Notes: generated by a model not told the origin, from the sequence alone. A DNA stretch of 42,261 bases from UBA2942 sp045127535 (GCA_045127535.1 JBGVQN010000060.1:1-42261), one strand, 5' to 3'. Shown: positions 15,429 to 24,032, counted from the stretch's first letter. A program made the numbers and translations.

Positions 15429-16361
15429 ATGTCAAAAAAATTTCTCACTTATGAAGAGCAGCTGGAATATCTGGAAGTCCAGAAAGGTCTGCTGATTCCA
15501 AACCGGAAAGATGCACTGCGGACTTTGGAGCGCACCAGCTACTTTTTTGTATTTGGCGGTTATAAACACCCTTTTCGAAATCCTTCTACAGGACGTTACC
15601 GGGACGGCGTTGCATTCGATGAAATTATCGGGCTGTATGAGTTTGATGCTTCTCTGCGCCTGCTGGTTTTAAAATATATTCTGCATATTGAACGGCACAT
15701 TAAGGCGCTGTATTCTTACTGCTTTTCTGAGCGTTTTGGAGATGACCAGAATGCATATCTGCAGGCTTCCCATTACAATTATTCCGAAAGCAACAAACGG
15801 CTGGTTGACAACCTGATCCGCCACTTTCGCAGTGATGTAGAAAAACCTTCTGATTATCCTTACATCCGCCACTTTCAGGAAAAGCATAAAAATGTGCCCT
15901 TGTGGGTACTGATTCATTCTATGTCCATTGGCACCATTGCCAAGCTGTATCAGGTATCTCACTTTGGAGTGCAGAGCCGGGTGAGCATGAAGTTTCAGGG
16001 CGTCAATGAGCGGCAGTTAGGGCAGTTTTTAAACGTGCTAAATAAATTTCGTAATGTGTGTGCACACAACGAACAGCTTTTTGCCCATCAGTGTGAAATT
16101 GATATTCCGGATATGCCGCTGCATATGCATCTGAAGCTGCAAAAGAAAGGAAACCAGTATAAACAGGGAAAGCATGATTTGTTTGCCGTTGTGATCATAT
16201 TTTATTATCTGCTGCCGGAGAAAGAATTTTCGGAATTTGTGGAAAACCTGCAGCAGTTGATTCAAAAAAGCCTGCCGGAATTTCCTCATGTTTCTCATGA
16301 GACGCTGCTGCAGGAGATGGGATTTCCGGAAGGGTGGTATGATTTTTTTGCAGAGCAGTAA
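15429..16361 (+). CDS. AbiF/AbiD-like HEPN protein (Abi_2 family)
   Basis: A 310-aa protein of the Abi_2 family (lactococcal AbiD/AbiF type), linked to abortive phage infection. Features: N-terminal FLTYEEQLEYLEVQKGLLI, the helical segment FDASLRLLVLKYILHIERHIKALYS (split at about 72-96), family motif PLWVLIHSMSIGTIAKLY (157-174), and HEPN RNase motif Rx4H at Arg208-His213 in FRNVCAHNE. I chose the ATG after GGAG at 15421; the upstream in-frame ATG at 15357 lies inside the leader hairpins. It is the only clear plus-strand protein gene, with its own promoter and a structured leader RNA. RNase activity and phage defence are inferred from the family. As I recall, recent work reports ncRNA partners for AbiF proteins and relates them to Cas13. 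Confidence 0.9.
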   Translation: MSKKFLTYEEQLEYLEVQKGLLIPNRKDALRTLERTSYFFVFGGYKHPFRNPSTGRYRDGVAFDEIIGLYEFDASLRLLVLKYILHIERHIKALYSYCFSERFGDDQNAYLQASHYNYSESNKRLVDNLIRHFRSDVEKPSDYPYIRHFQEKHKNVPLWVLIHSMSIGTIAKLYQVSHFGVQSRVSMKFQGVNERQLGQFLNVLNKFRNVCAHNEQLFAHQCEIDIPDMPLHMHLKLQKKGNQYKQGKHDLFAVVIIFYYLLPEKEFSEFVENLQQLIQKSLPEFPHVSHETLLQEMGFPEGWYDFFAEQ

Positions 16362-16397
16362 GAACTATTTCTAAATGTTTTTTATTGGCATCAAGAA

Positions 16398-16425
16398 GAG
16401 GCAGATCCAACGATCTGCCCCTTTC
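16398..16425. terminator. Hairpin between convergent Abi and lipoprotein genes
   Basis: Stem GGCAGATC-caac-GATCTGCC followed by CCTTTCCT on plus and CTCTTCTTG on minus; probably a weak bidirectional terminator. On the minus strand it reads GGCAGATCGTT, the same 11 bases found beside the core in hairpin elements A and C. Confidence 0.6.
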
Positions 16426-16478
16426 CTAAAACACTATGTTCTTTTACCAATTTCCCTGGTATACCTGGACCTGCTTCA

Positions 16479-16874
16479 TCACTGAAACAACACCGGCAGA
16501 TCCCGAAATTCCGTCATCACCACCACATAAGGATAGCTTTTCAGCGCCACAGCCTTTTCCTCCGGTCCTATGAGATTGGTGTCAATTACGATATTTTCTT
16601 TGGTTAAATACAGCTCCGGTACCTCAATGGAATACCCTCCTGTGCTCTGCACCCCATAACCAGATACAATATACAGCCGCTCCTTATCTGTATAGGTCAG
16701 GGTAAAAGGCGCTTCTTTTTTCTCTTCAATGAGCTTCATCAGTTCCTCAGGCACATCCTCCGCCTCTACAATGGTATAATCCAGATCTTCTAACTTGGCA
16801 TCTGCTGCTCCTGTGGTACATCCATACAGAAAAAAGCAGATGACAAATGATGCCACCAATAAGTACTGTTTCAT
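16479..16874 (-). CDS. Lipoprotein with PrcB-like C-terminal domain
   Basis: Secreted lipoprotein of 131 aa. It has an N-terminal signal MKQYLLVASFVICFFLYGC with lipobox LYGC (Cys19 lipidated). The mature part ends in a PrcB_C-type fold recognised by YGVQSTGGYSIEVPEL and the strand pattern after it. In treponemes PrcB is a subunit of a surface protease complex, but in Firmicutes these are stand-alone lipoproteins of unknown role. The start follows GGGAGGCAAT; a longer frame 26 codons upstream would hide the signal peptide. It is convergent with the Abi gene. No obvious promoter was identified in the short upstream gap. Confidence 0.85.
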   Translation of the reverse strand: MKQYLLVASFVICFFLYGCTTGAADAKLEDLDYTIVEAEDVPEELMKLIEEKKEAPFTLTYTDKERLYIVSGYGVQSTGGYSIEVPELYLTKENIVIDTNLIGPEEKAVALKSYPYVVVMTEFRDLPVLFQ

Positions 16875-16961
16875 ATTGCCTCCCAAACACATTCCTGCAT
16901 TCATTCTATGGAAACATCCCCTCAAATATTCCTCTGCAGACAATTTCACCACCGCTTCTTT

Positions 16962-17048
16962 AACATAAAAATACCGGATATGGGCATCCTGTGCGAATTC
17001 ATTTCACAAAGCTGCAAAATGACCGATACAGGACACACCATATCCGGT
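16962..17048 (-). terminator. Hairpin terminator after traX-like gene
   Basis: ACCGGATATGG (16973-16983) pairs perfectly with CCATATCCGGT (17038-17048), and inside it TCCTGT pairs with ACAGGA. On the minus strand the stem is followed by ATTTTTATG. It begins about 14 bp after the TraX-like stop. Confidence 0.75.
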
Positions 17049-17061
17049 GAATGATACCGTT

Positions 17062-17865
17062 CTAAAAAAGCATGACACAGGCAGCAATGACCAGCAAATG
17101 CAATGGGTAAAACAGATAGAATCCATACTGCACTGCCTTAGGACACCAGCCTCTCTTACTGTTATACAGCAATACCGGTATTCCTGCCGCAGCTCCCCAA
17201 ATTTCCAGATCTCCATGCATCAGACACATAACTGCAATGACACCTGCGCTAAACCACCAGAAAGGCAGATTTTTCCAAGGAGAAGCAGGCTTTAGCTGTA
17301 TTTGTTTCTTCAGTATGCAGTCTATGTCTTTGGCAATGAATAAAAGCCATATGAGAATCACGCCAAATGCACCATAATCTGTTCTGCCATATTCACAGCA
17401 AAATACCAGCAGGATACAGATAACAGGCAGCAGGATTTCAAACACACCATAATGTTTGGGATTTTTCTCCAGATATGCAAGCAGACGTATTTCAGCCTGG
17501 GACATGTTCAGCTTCTGTATGGCATACATTTTACCTTTGATACAGCCATACAGATACCACAGCCGGATCACGATCAAACCAATTCCCAATGTCCAAAATA
17601 CATTCTGTGCCCCAAAATACAACGGGGTACGCGCCACTGCCAGATCAAAAGGAACCTCTGCCAGCAGTGCAAACAAAAACAGCCGCCCTGCATATGCCAG
17701 CCAGTTTCTGGTATACACAGCCCCTTCCGTCAGCAAAAAGCAATAGAGGGGGAAAGCCAGCCGGCCAATGATCCGCATACACCTATACTGAGGAAACACA
17801 GCCATGCCCACATGATCTACCAGCATGGTAACAACTGCTATTATTTTTAATACTGTAGAAGTCAT
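17062..17865 (-). CDS. TraX-family membrane protein
   Basis: Integral membrane protein of 267 aa with about seven hydrophobic segments. It opens with the family signature LKIIAVVTMLVDHVGMAVFP, followed by RIIGRLAFPLYCFLLTEG and LLAEVPFDLA. TraX of the F plasmid acetylates pilin; chromosomal Firmicute members are probably membrane acyltransferases with unknown substrates, so no link to conjugation is implied. The ATG directly follows the ABC-F stop (TAAATG), so the two are cotranscribed and likely coupled. A hairpin terminator follows. Confidence 0.88.
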   Translation of the reverse strand: MTSTVLKIIAVVTMLVDHVGMAVFPQYRCMRIIGRLAFPLYCFLLTEGAVYTRNWLAYAGRLFLFALLAEVPFDLAVARTPLYFGAQNVFWTLGIGLIVIRLWYLYGCIKGKMYAIQKLNMSQAEIRLLAYLEKNPKHYGVFEILLPVICILLVFCCEYGRTDYGAFGVILIWLLFIAKDIDCILKKQIQLKPASPWKNLPFWWFSAGVIAVMCLMHGDLEIWGAAAGIPVLLYNSKRGWCPKAVQYGFYLFYPLHLLVIAACVMLF

Positions 17866-19518
17866 TTATTCTTCCTCTTCTGTCTCCTCTGCACTTTCTT
17901 CTGCGTTGGCAATATATACCTGGCGCTTCATAGCCATTTCATCATTTGCCAGATATTCATCATACGTAGTAATCTTATCAATGTATCCCCCTGGCAGCAG
18001 CTCAATGATACGGTTTGCAGTGGTCTCTACGATCTGATGGTCTCTGGAAGAGAACAGGATGACACCTGGGAATTTGATCATACCGTTGTTTAATGCGGTA
18101 ATAGACTCCATATCCAGATGGTTGGTTGGCTCATCAAAAATCAGGACATTGGCACCGCTGACCATCATCTTGGACAGCTGGCAGCGTACCTTCTCACCAC
18201 CGGAGAGGACTCTTACCTTCTTGGCACCGTCATCACCGGCAAACAGCATACGTCCTAAGAATCCACGTACATAAGTGATATCTTTGACAGGAGAATACTG
18301 CTGTAACCAGTCATAGATCACCAGGTCACTGTCAAACTCTGCGGTATTGTCCTTTGGGAAATAGGACTGGCTGGTGGTAATGCCCCATTTAAAGCTTCCA
18401 GAATCTGGCTCCATCTCACCCATCAAAATCTTAAACAGGGTGGTCTTTGCCAGCTCGTAAGAGCCTACAAATGCTACCTTATCGTTGCGGTTTAAGGTAA
18501 AGGTCACATTATCCAGTACTTTTACACCGTCAATGGTCTTAGTCAGACCGTTGACGCTTAATACCTCATTGCCGATCTCACGTTCCGGACGGAAGTCGAT
18601 GTATGGGTACTTTCTGGAAGATGGACGAATATCGTCTAATTCGATCTTCTCTAATGCACGCTTTCTTGCAGTTGCCTGCTTACTCTTGGAAGCGTTGGCG
18701 GAGAAACGCTGGATAAACTCCTGCAGCTCCTTGATCTTTTCTTCCTTCTTACGGTTCTGCTCCTTCATCTGACGGATCATCAGCTGAGAGGACTCATACC
18801 AGAAGTCATAGTTACCGGAATAGAGCTGAATCTTTCCATAATCAATATCTGCAATGTGGGTACATACTTTATTTAAGAAGTAACGGTCGTGGGATACCAC
18901 GATGACTGTATTCTCAAAGTTAATGAGGAACTCCTCTAACCAGCTGATGGCTGCCAGGTCTAAGTGGTTGGTAGGCTCATCCATTAACAGGATATCCGGG
19001 TTGCCAAACAGGGCTCTTGCAAGCAGTACCTTTACCTTTTCACTGCCGGTTAAGTCTGCCATCAGCTTGTAGTGCAGGTCTGTCTCAATGCCCAGACCAT
19101 TTAACAGGTTGGCAGCATCAGACTCTGCTTCCCAGCCATTCATAGCTGCAAACTCGCCCTCTAACTCACTGGCGCGGATACCGTCCTCATCCGTGAAATC
19201 TTCTTTTGCATAGATGGCATCCTTTTCCTTCATGATCTCAAACAGTCTGCCATTCCCCATCATAACGGTATCCAGTACAGTCTCGCCGTCATATTTAAAG
19301 TGGTCCTGCTCCAGTACAGACATACGCTGCCCCGGCGTAATGACTACAGAACCATTGGTAGGCTCTAATTTGCCGGATAAAATTTTCAGGAAGGTAGACT
19401 TACCTGCTCCATTGGCACCAATGAGGCCATAGCAGTTTCCTTCTGTGAACTTGATATTTACATCTTCAAACAGCGCCTTTTTGCCCAGACGCAGGGTAAT
19501 TCCATTTGCACTAATCAT
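17866..19518 (-). CDS. ABC-F family ATPase
   Basis: Soluble duplicated ABC protein of 550 aa, acting on the ribosome in translation control rather than in transport. The first cassette has Walker A IGANGAGKS and DEPTNHLDL. The linker around residues 235-300 is basic and coiled. The second cassette has LSGGEKVRCQLS and DEPTNHLDMES, with a weakened Walker A (VGSYELAKTT). It resembles the YbiT/YkpA subgroup. The C-terminal tail is acidic (Glu-rich, about residues 535-550). The chosen start (MISANGITL) follows GGAGGAATATTT. It has its own promoter and a hairpin at the transcript 5' end that could act as an attenuator. Confidence 0.93.
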   Translation of the reverse strand: MISANGITLRLGKKALFEDVNIKFTEGNCYGLIGANGAGKSTFLKILSGKLEPTNGSVVITPGQRMSVLEQDHFKYDGETVLDTVMMGNGRLFEIMKEKDAIYAKEDFTDEDGIRASELEGEFAAMNGWEAESDAANLLNGLGIETDLHYKLMADLTGSEKVKVLLARALFGNPDILLMDEPTNHLDLAAISWLEEFLINFENTVIVVSHDRYFLNKVCTHIADIDYGKIQLYSGNYDFWYESSQLMIRQMKEQNRKKEEKIKELQEFIQRFSANASKSKQATARKRALEKIELDDIRPSSRKYPYIDFRPEREIGNEVLSVNGLTKTIDGVKVLDNVTFTLNRNDKVAFVGSYELAKTTLFKILMGEMEPDSGSFKWGITTSQSYFPKDNTAEFDSDLVIYDWLQQYSPVKDITYVRGFLGRMLFAGDDGAKKVRVLSGGEKVRCQLSKMMVSGANVLIFDEPTNHLDMESITALNNGMIKFPGVILFSSRDHQIVETTANRIIELLPGGYIDKITTYDEYLANDEMAMKRQVYIANAEESAEETEEEE

Positions 19519-19578
19519 AAATATTCCTCCATTCTGAAGCAATTCACCGCACAGGCTTTCCATTGCCATGAACAATAA

Positions 19579-19640
19579 AACTGCTGGACCTTCCGAAAAG
19601 CCCAACAGTTCTATTGTACAGAAATTTCTTTATTTTTCAA
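19579..19640 (-). promoter_or_regulatory. ABC-F promoter with 5'-terminal hairpin (possible attenuator)
   Basis: Minus strand: -35 TTGAAA (19635-19640), 16-bp spacer, -10 TACAAT (19613-19618). The RNA should begin at about 19607-19610, with the stem AACTGTTGG / CCAGCAGTT (19610-19602 with 19587-19579, one wobble) followed by TTATTG. The placement allows attenuation or RNA stabilisation. The 60-nt leader after it carries no other element that I see. Confidence 0.6.
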
Positions 19641-19655
19641 GTACTATCTGCAATT

Positions 19656-21332
19656 CTACAAAGTTTGCTGCTTCATCCAGCTGCTTTCCCTGGTATGGCA
19701 GGTAAAAATAATTACCTGATTTTTTAATTTTTTCAAAATATTTAAGGTCTCCGCCAGACGCTCGTTGTCATAGTAGGCAAATACATCATCCAGAATCACC
19801 GGCATGTTCTCTCTTGGACTTAAAATCCGGGCCGCTGCCAGACGAATGCACAGATAAATCTGCTCTACCGTACCCCTGCTGCAGCTTTCAATTGGAATCA
19901 GCTTGTCTCTGGTATTGATCCAGATGCTAAAGTCCTCATCGATGCGCAGACTGGTATACTTGCCTCCTGTAATCTGGGCAAAGCAGTCAGATGCAGCCTG
20001 ATTTAAGCGGATGCCAAAAGAGTCATGTATCTTACTGGTCAGCATCTCCAGTTCTTCCAAAGCCAGATCAATGGCAGAGATCTCCTCCCTGCAGTTATCA
20101 TTGATGTGCTTTTGCTCCCGCAGTTCCTCTAACAGACTCTGTTCTGTGTCCTGCTTTGGCAGCAGTGTCTCTAACTCCCAGTCTATACGGTTTTTTCGGT
20201 CAGAAACCTCCTGTACCTGCCGCCTTAGGGCTTCGCAGATCTCTTCTGCCCTGGATACAGTATCATCCTGCTGAATCCGCTCCAGCTCTTTATTTAGGAC
20301 CCGCACCTGCTTATCCATCTCTGCCAGAGTCCTGCGCCGCATCTGCAGCCGGATGACTGCTATTACAATACATACTACAAGAATCACCAGCGCCAGTATT
20401 GGCCAGTACATGGAAAAGAATGGCACCTCTACTTCCCACATGCCGGAAAGAACGCCTGCCAGTATCACCAGTATCAGCGCCACAGCCCCAATGATCGTAT
20501 AACGGTTAAATGCTCTGTGATGGTCTGCATAATCATCCCGTTCATTGCGCAAAAAGTTGAGCTTGCGGCTGATATGATTGTAATCATCCTCCTGCTCAAT
20601 TCGTCTCATCTTGGCATTGTTGATCTCTTTTTCCAGATCTGCATTCAGAGAACTGTACATCTGCTCTAACCGATCTTTTTCTTCCATCATATCTGATGCC
20701 TGGACAGCAAGGGCTTCACACAGCTTCTCCTGCTCCTGCAAGCGGCTTTCTGTATCTTCCGCTACCCTGCTTTCAAAATCCTTCTTTTTTTTCTTCAGGA
20801 TCTGTACAGAACGGGTCACATCCACCTGCAGGTTCCTGGTATTGCCCATATTCACCGCAAAGTTTTTTAATTCTGCAATCAGTTCTTTGTCTGCAGCAGA
20901 TTTCAGCTGATCAATACTTACTGTATTGATATAGCCGCTTTCTGAAAGTCCTCCAAGAAGTTCATCTAACTTTTCCTGTGCCGGAATCAGCTCAATGCCA
21001 TGGGTTTCATCATAAAGATGCAGATATTTGTTATTTTTCTGGAAACTGCGTTCAATGCGGTAGAGAACACCATCCTTTTCAAAGCGCAGCTTTCCTTCAT
21101 AACCGCCTAAATGTTCCCAGGGTTCATAACGGACATACCGATCATCCTTAGAAGCCCTTCCCCGGAGTTTTTCAATTCCGTAAAACATTCCCCGGATAAA
21201 TGCATGAATGGTACTTTTTCCGGACTCATTGGGTGCTGCAAATACATTCATTTTGGGGTCAAAGGAAATCTTTTTCCCATGGAACATACCAAAATGGGTC
21301 AATTCAATATCTTTTATTACCACAACCAACAA
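19656..21332 (-). CDS. YhaN-like SMC/Rad50-type ATPase with membrane segments
   Basis: A 558-aa ATPase of the SbcC/Rad50-like YhaN group. N-terminal Walker A is APNESGKS (33-40). The coiled coil covers about 175-275, followed by two transmembrane helices (about 279-297 and 309-329) and a second coil. The C-terminal half has the signature SRGTVEQIYLCIRLA and Walker B VILDDVFAYYD. At 558 aa it is short for YhaN because the coils are reduced. The apparent start is TTG (the frame reads TTG TTG GTT GTG) after AGGGAAGG; GTG three codons later is an alternative. It is 25 bp after the SbcD-like nuclease gene, its expected partner in DNA-end or membrane-linked repair. Confidence 0.88.
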   Translation of the reverse strand: MLVVVIKDIELTHFGMFHGKKISFDPKMNVFAAPNESGKSTIHAFIRGMFYGIEKLRGRASKDDRYVRYEPWEHLGGYEGKLRFEKDGVLYRIERSFQKNNKYLHLYDETHGIELIPAQEKLDELLGGLSESGYINTVSIDQLKSAADKELIAELKNFAVNMGNTRNLQVDVTRSVQILKKKKKDFESRVAEDTESRLQEQEKLCEALAVQASDMMEEKDRLEQMYSSLNADLEKEINNAKMRRIEQEDDYNHISRKLNFLRNERDDYADHHRAFNRYTIIGAVALILVILAGVLSGMWEVEVPFFSMYWPILALVILVVCIVIAVIRLQMRRRTLAEMDKQVRVLNKELERIQQDDTVSRAEEICEALRRQVQEVSDRKNRIDWELETLLPKQDTEQSLLEELREQKHINDNCREEISAIDLALEELEMLTSKIHDSFGIRLNQAASDCFAQITGGKYTSLRIDEDFSIWINTRDKLIPIESCSRGTVEQIYLCIRLAAARILSPRENMPVILDDVFAYYDNERLAETLNILKKLKNQVIIFTCHTRESSWMKQQTL

Positions 21333-21357
21333 CCATACCTTCCCTGTACTGTCAGTA

Positions 21358-22407
21358 TCACTGCTGTGTCAGCAGCGCCTGCAATCCATAATAAATTGCC
21401 TTTTGCTTTATGGGATCTTCCGGGTCTGTATTCAGATCATGAATAAACATACCAATGACATCATCTGCATGCTCTTTATAAAGCAGATCCAAATCATAAT
21501 CCGGGACAGTTTCGTTTACAATTTTATAAATATTACCGGATAATTTGAAGTTTTCCAGCTCTATGGGGCACTCCGGATCATAGGTTCCCACAAGGGTAAT
21601 GGAGTAAATATTCTGCAGACCATAATGATTGATGGCGCGGTTAAGCTTATCACAAATCGCCCCGGAAGAACTGCCAGGATGCACCACACCCCGGATATTA
21701 ATGTACTGTCTCTGAGCCACCGGTACATGATAAAAATTGGTTCCATCTTCCGTTACAGTACCGGCAATATAACCCCTTTCTCCCTTGTCGTTACAGTCTG
21801 TAGGCTCCAACGAACCGCTGTAAGCCATAGGATATTCCTCCCACAGTCTTGGCTTGTGAATATGCCCCAATGCCACATAATCAAAACCGGCCTGTCCCAA
21901 CTGATCATAAACAAGGGGACAGCAGCTAGTCTCTCCACCATGGAGCATGAGAATCTGATACTTTGCACCCTCTGGTCTGGCAATATTCTCTACTGCCTCT
22001 CCCGAAGCTTCTCTGGCATGATAGCTGAATCCTGTCACTGCCGTATCCAGATCCGGGAACACCACAGTGGTCAGTTCCTCTGGGGATAAAAAGGCTACAT
22101 TGTCCTCCCATGTAAAATCCTGATAGGCACTGCCCTTGCGGATATAATCATGATTGCCTGCAATCAATACCACTCTGGTTTTTTTCAAAGTAGAAAACAG
22201 ATAGTTTACCTCTCTTAGCTCCCGCTTCTGAGGCTGGCGGTGAAACAGATCTCCTGCGATCAGCAGCAGATCCACCTGTTCTCTGTTACAGGTATCAATG
22301 ACCCTGCGGAAGGTCTCCCACATTTCCTCTGCCCGGCACTTGCTCCAGGGTCTGCCGCTGTCAGGCACCATCCCCAGATGTGCATCTGCCATATGAATAA
22401 ACTTCAT
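21358..22407 (-). CDS. SbcD/YhaO-like metallophosphoesterase (DNA nuclease)
   Basis: A 349-aa calcineurin-type phosphoesterase, the nuclease half of an SbcCD/Mre11-Rad50-like pair. Metal motifs are present in order: DAH in FIHMADAHLG (about residues 7-10), GDLFHRQ, GNHDYIRKG, MLHGGE and GHIHKP. A C-terminal capping region follows. The start (MKFIHMAD) follows GGAGGGATGTT. It is 18 bp downstream of asnS and 25 bp upstream of the YhaN-like ATPase, so the three are probably cotranscribed. Coupling of a repair complex to asnS transcription is a positional inference. Confidence 0.92.
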   Translation of the reverse strand: MKFIHMADAHLGMVPDSGRPWSKCRAEEMWETFRRVIDTCNREQVDLLLIAGDLFHRQPQKRELREVNYLFSTLKKTRVVLIAGNHDYIRKGSAYQDFTWEDNVAFLSPEELTTVVFPDLDTAVTGFSYHAREASGEAVENIARPEGAKYQILMLHGGETSCCPLVYDQLGQAGFDYVALGHIHKPRLWEEYPMAYSGSLEPTDCNDKGERGYIAGTVTEDGTNFYHVPVAQRQYINIRGVVHPGSSSGAICDKLNRAINHYGLQNIYSITLVGTYDPECPIELENFKLSGNIYKIVNETVPDYDLDLLYKEHADDVIGMFIHDLNTDPEDPIKQKAIYYGLQALLTQQ

Positions 22408-22425
22408 AACATCCCTCCTGCACAA

Positions 22426-23817
22426 TTACAGTTCGCAGTTATTTACAGTTCTTGGGAATGGGATCACGTCACGGATATTGCCCATACCAGTCAGGTACAT
22501 CACGCAGCGCTCAAAGCCAAGGCCAAAGCCTGCATGACGTACAGAACCGTACTTACGTAAATCCAGGTAGAATCCGTAATCTTCTTCTTTTAATCCCAGC
22601 TCCTTCATCCGCTGCACTAAGACATCATAGTTGTCCTCTCTCTGGCTGCCGCCGATGATCTCACCAATACCCGGTACCAGACAGTCCATAGCAGCTACTG
22701 TCTTGCCGTCCGGATTCAGCTTCATATAAAATGCCTTGATCTCCTTTGGATAATCGGTTACAAATACAGGGCGCTTAAATACCTGCTCGGTCAAATAACG
22801 CTCATGCTCGGTCTGCAGATCGCAGCCCCAGTATACCTTGTAATCAAAGGCATCGTTATGCTCCTTTAAGATCTCAATGGCTTCTGTATAGGTCACATGG
22901 CCAAACTCAGAATTCAGCACACCGTTTAAGCGGTCTAACAGACCCTTGTCCACAAACTGGTTAAAGAAAGCCATTTCCTCCGGTGCATGCTCCAGCACGT
23001 AAGAGATCACGTACTTTAACATTCCCTCTGCCACTCTCATGTCATCCTCTAAATCTGCAAACGCCATCTCCGGCTCGATCATCCAGAACTCAGCTGCATG
23101 TCTGGTGGTATTGGAATTCTCTGCTCTGAAAGTAGGGCCGAATGTATAGATATTCTTAAATGCCATGGCATAGGTCTCACCATTTAACTGCCCGCTTACA
23201 GTCAGGTTGGTTGGCTTACCAAAGAAATCCTGTGTAAAGTCCACCTTGCCGTCCTCTGTCTTAGGGATGTTGTTCAGATCCATGGTTGTGACCTGGAACA
23301 TCTCTCCTGCACCCTCACAGTCGCTTCCGGTGATCAGTGGGGTGTGTACATATACAAAGTTCTGCTCCTGGAAATACTGATGAATTGCATAAGCGATCAG
23401 GGAGCGGACTCTGAATACTGCCTGGAACGTATTGGTTCTTGGTCTTAAATGGCTGATGGTACGCAGATACTCAAAGCTGTGGCGCTTTTTCTGCAGCGGA
23501 TAATCAGATGCAGATGCACCCTCTACTGTGATCTCCTCTGCCTGGATCTCAAAAGGCTGCTTTGCCTCTGGAGTCAACACCAGTGTACCGGTTACGATCA
23601 GGGCTGCGCCTACGTTGCTCTTGCTGATCTCTGCAAAATTGTCCATGGTATCATGATATACCACCTGCAGGGGCTGGAAATAGGTACCGTCATTTAATAC
23701 AATAAATCCAAAGGTCTTGGAATCACGGATGCTGCGAATCCAGCCTCCTACTGTAATCTTCTGATCCTGATACTTTTCAGTGTTCTGAAACAAGTCTCTT
23801 ATATTGACTAAATCCAT
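22426..23817 (-). CDS. asnS: Asparaginyl-tRNA synthetase
   Basis: Class IIb synthetase of 463 aa charging tRNA-Asn. OB-fold anticodon domain at the N-terminus (ITVGGWIRSIRDSKTFGFIV), class II motif 2 (FGPTFRAENSNTTRHAAEFW) and motif 3 (HAGFGLGFERCVMYLTGM). FRAENSNT distinguishes AsnRS from AspRS. The ATG follows AGAGGAGAAAA. The upstream leader has a promoter, a 34-codon ORF that overlaps this start codon, and a terminator-like hairpin, so expression may be attenuated. No T-box consensus was found. Followed closely by the SbcD/YhaN-like pair. Confidence 0.97.
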   Translation of the reverse strand: MDLVNIRDLFQNTEKYQDQKITVGGWIRSIRDSKTFGFIVLNDGTYFQPLQVVYHDTMDNFAEISKSNVGAALIVTGTLVLTPEAKQPFEIQAEEITVEGASASDYPLQKKRHSFEYLRTISHLRPRTNTFQAVFRVRSLIAYAIHQYFQEQNFVYVHTPLITGSDCEGAGEMFQVTTMDLNNIPKTEDGKVDFTQDFFGKPTNLTVSGQLNGETYAMAFKNIYTFGPTFRAENSNTTRHAAEFWMIEPEMAFADLEDDMRVAEGMLKYVISYVLEHAPEEMAFFNQFVDKGLLDRLNGVLNSEFGHVTYTEAIEILKEHNDAFDYKVYWGCDLQTEHERYLTEQVFKRPVFVTDYPKEIKAFYMKLNPDGKTVAAMDCLVPGIGEIIGGSQREDNYDVLVQRMKELGLKEEDYGFYLDLRKYGSVRHAGFGLGFERCVMYLTGMGNIRDVIPFPRTVNNCEL

Positions 23818-23912
23818 TTTTCTCCTCTTTCCGCATTTTGAAAAGAAACGCAGGCAGCCTGTGCCTGCGCCATATTACCATTTGAATCCTTTCTTTCCAA
23901 AAGCTTTCTCAT
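23808..23912 (-). CDS. Candidate leader peptide of asnS (34 codons)
   Basis: An ORF beginning MRKLLERKDSNGNMAQAQ and ending ERGEKWI starts about 15 nt after the predicted transcript start. It contains three Asn codons (residues 11, 13 and 26), runs through the leader hairpin, and stops 8 nt inside asnS (the ATGGATTTAG overlap). An AAGGTGAT sequence lies about 12 nt upstream of its ATG. Stalling at Asn11 or Asn13 would place a ribosome over the 5' side of the hairpin. This could be attenuation sensing charged tRNA-Asn, but three Asn in 34 could also be chance. Confidence 0.4.
   Translation of the reverse strand: MRKLLERKDSNGNMAQAQAACVSFQNAERGEKWI
23840..23869 (-). terminator. Terminator-like hairpin in the asnS leader
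   Basis: Perfect 8-bp stem CGCAGGCA-caggc-TGCCTGCG followed on the minus strand by TTTCTTTTC, 23 bp before the asnS start. It is likely an attenuator rather than an end-of-gene terminator, as it lies between promoter and gene. Confidence 0.7.
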
Positions 23913-23933
23913 AATGCACAATCTATCACCTTT

Positions 23934-23962
23934 AGTATAGCCTTTTTTTATGAATATGACAA
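23934..23962 (-). promoter_or_regulatory. asnS promoter
   Basis: Minus strand: -35 TTGTCA (23957-23962), 17-bp spacer, -10 TATACT (23934-23939). Start expected near 23927, giving a leader of about 110 nt. Confidence 0.8.
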
Positions 23963-24032
23963 CTATTTTACAAACATCTCGAAAACATTTTTATGAAATT
24001 TTCTTTATTTTTAAATAATTCCCTCCAATTCT

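Noticed and set aside
17062..17865. TraX as evidence of conjugation
   Set aside because: Chromosomal TraX-family proteins are widespread in Firmicutes, and here the gene is fused into an ABC-F operon.
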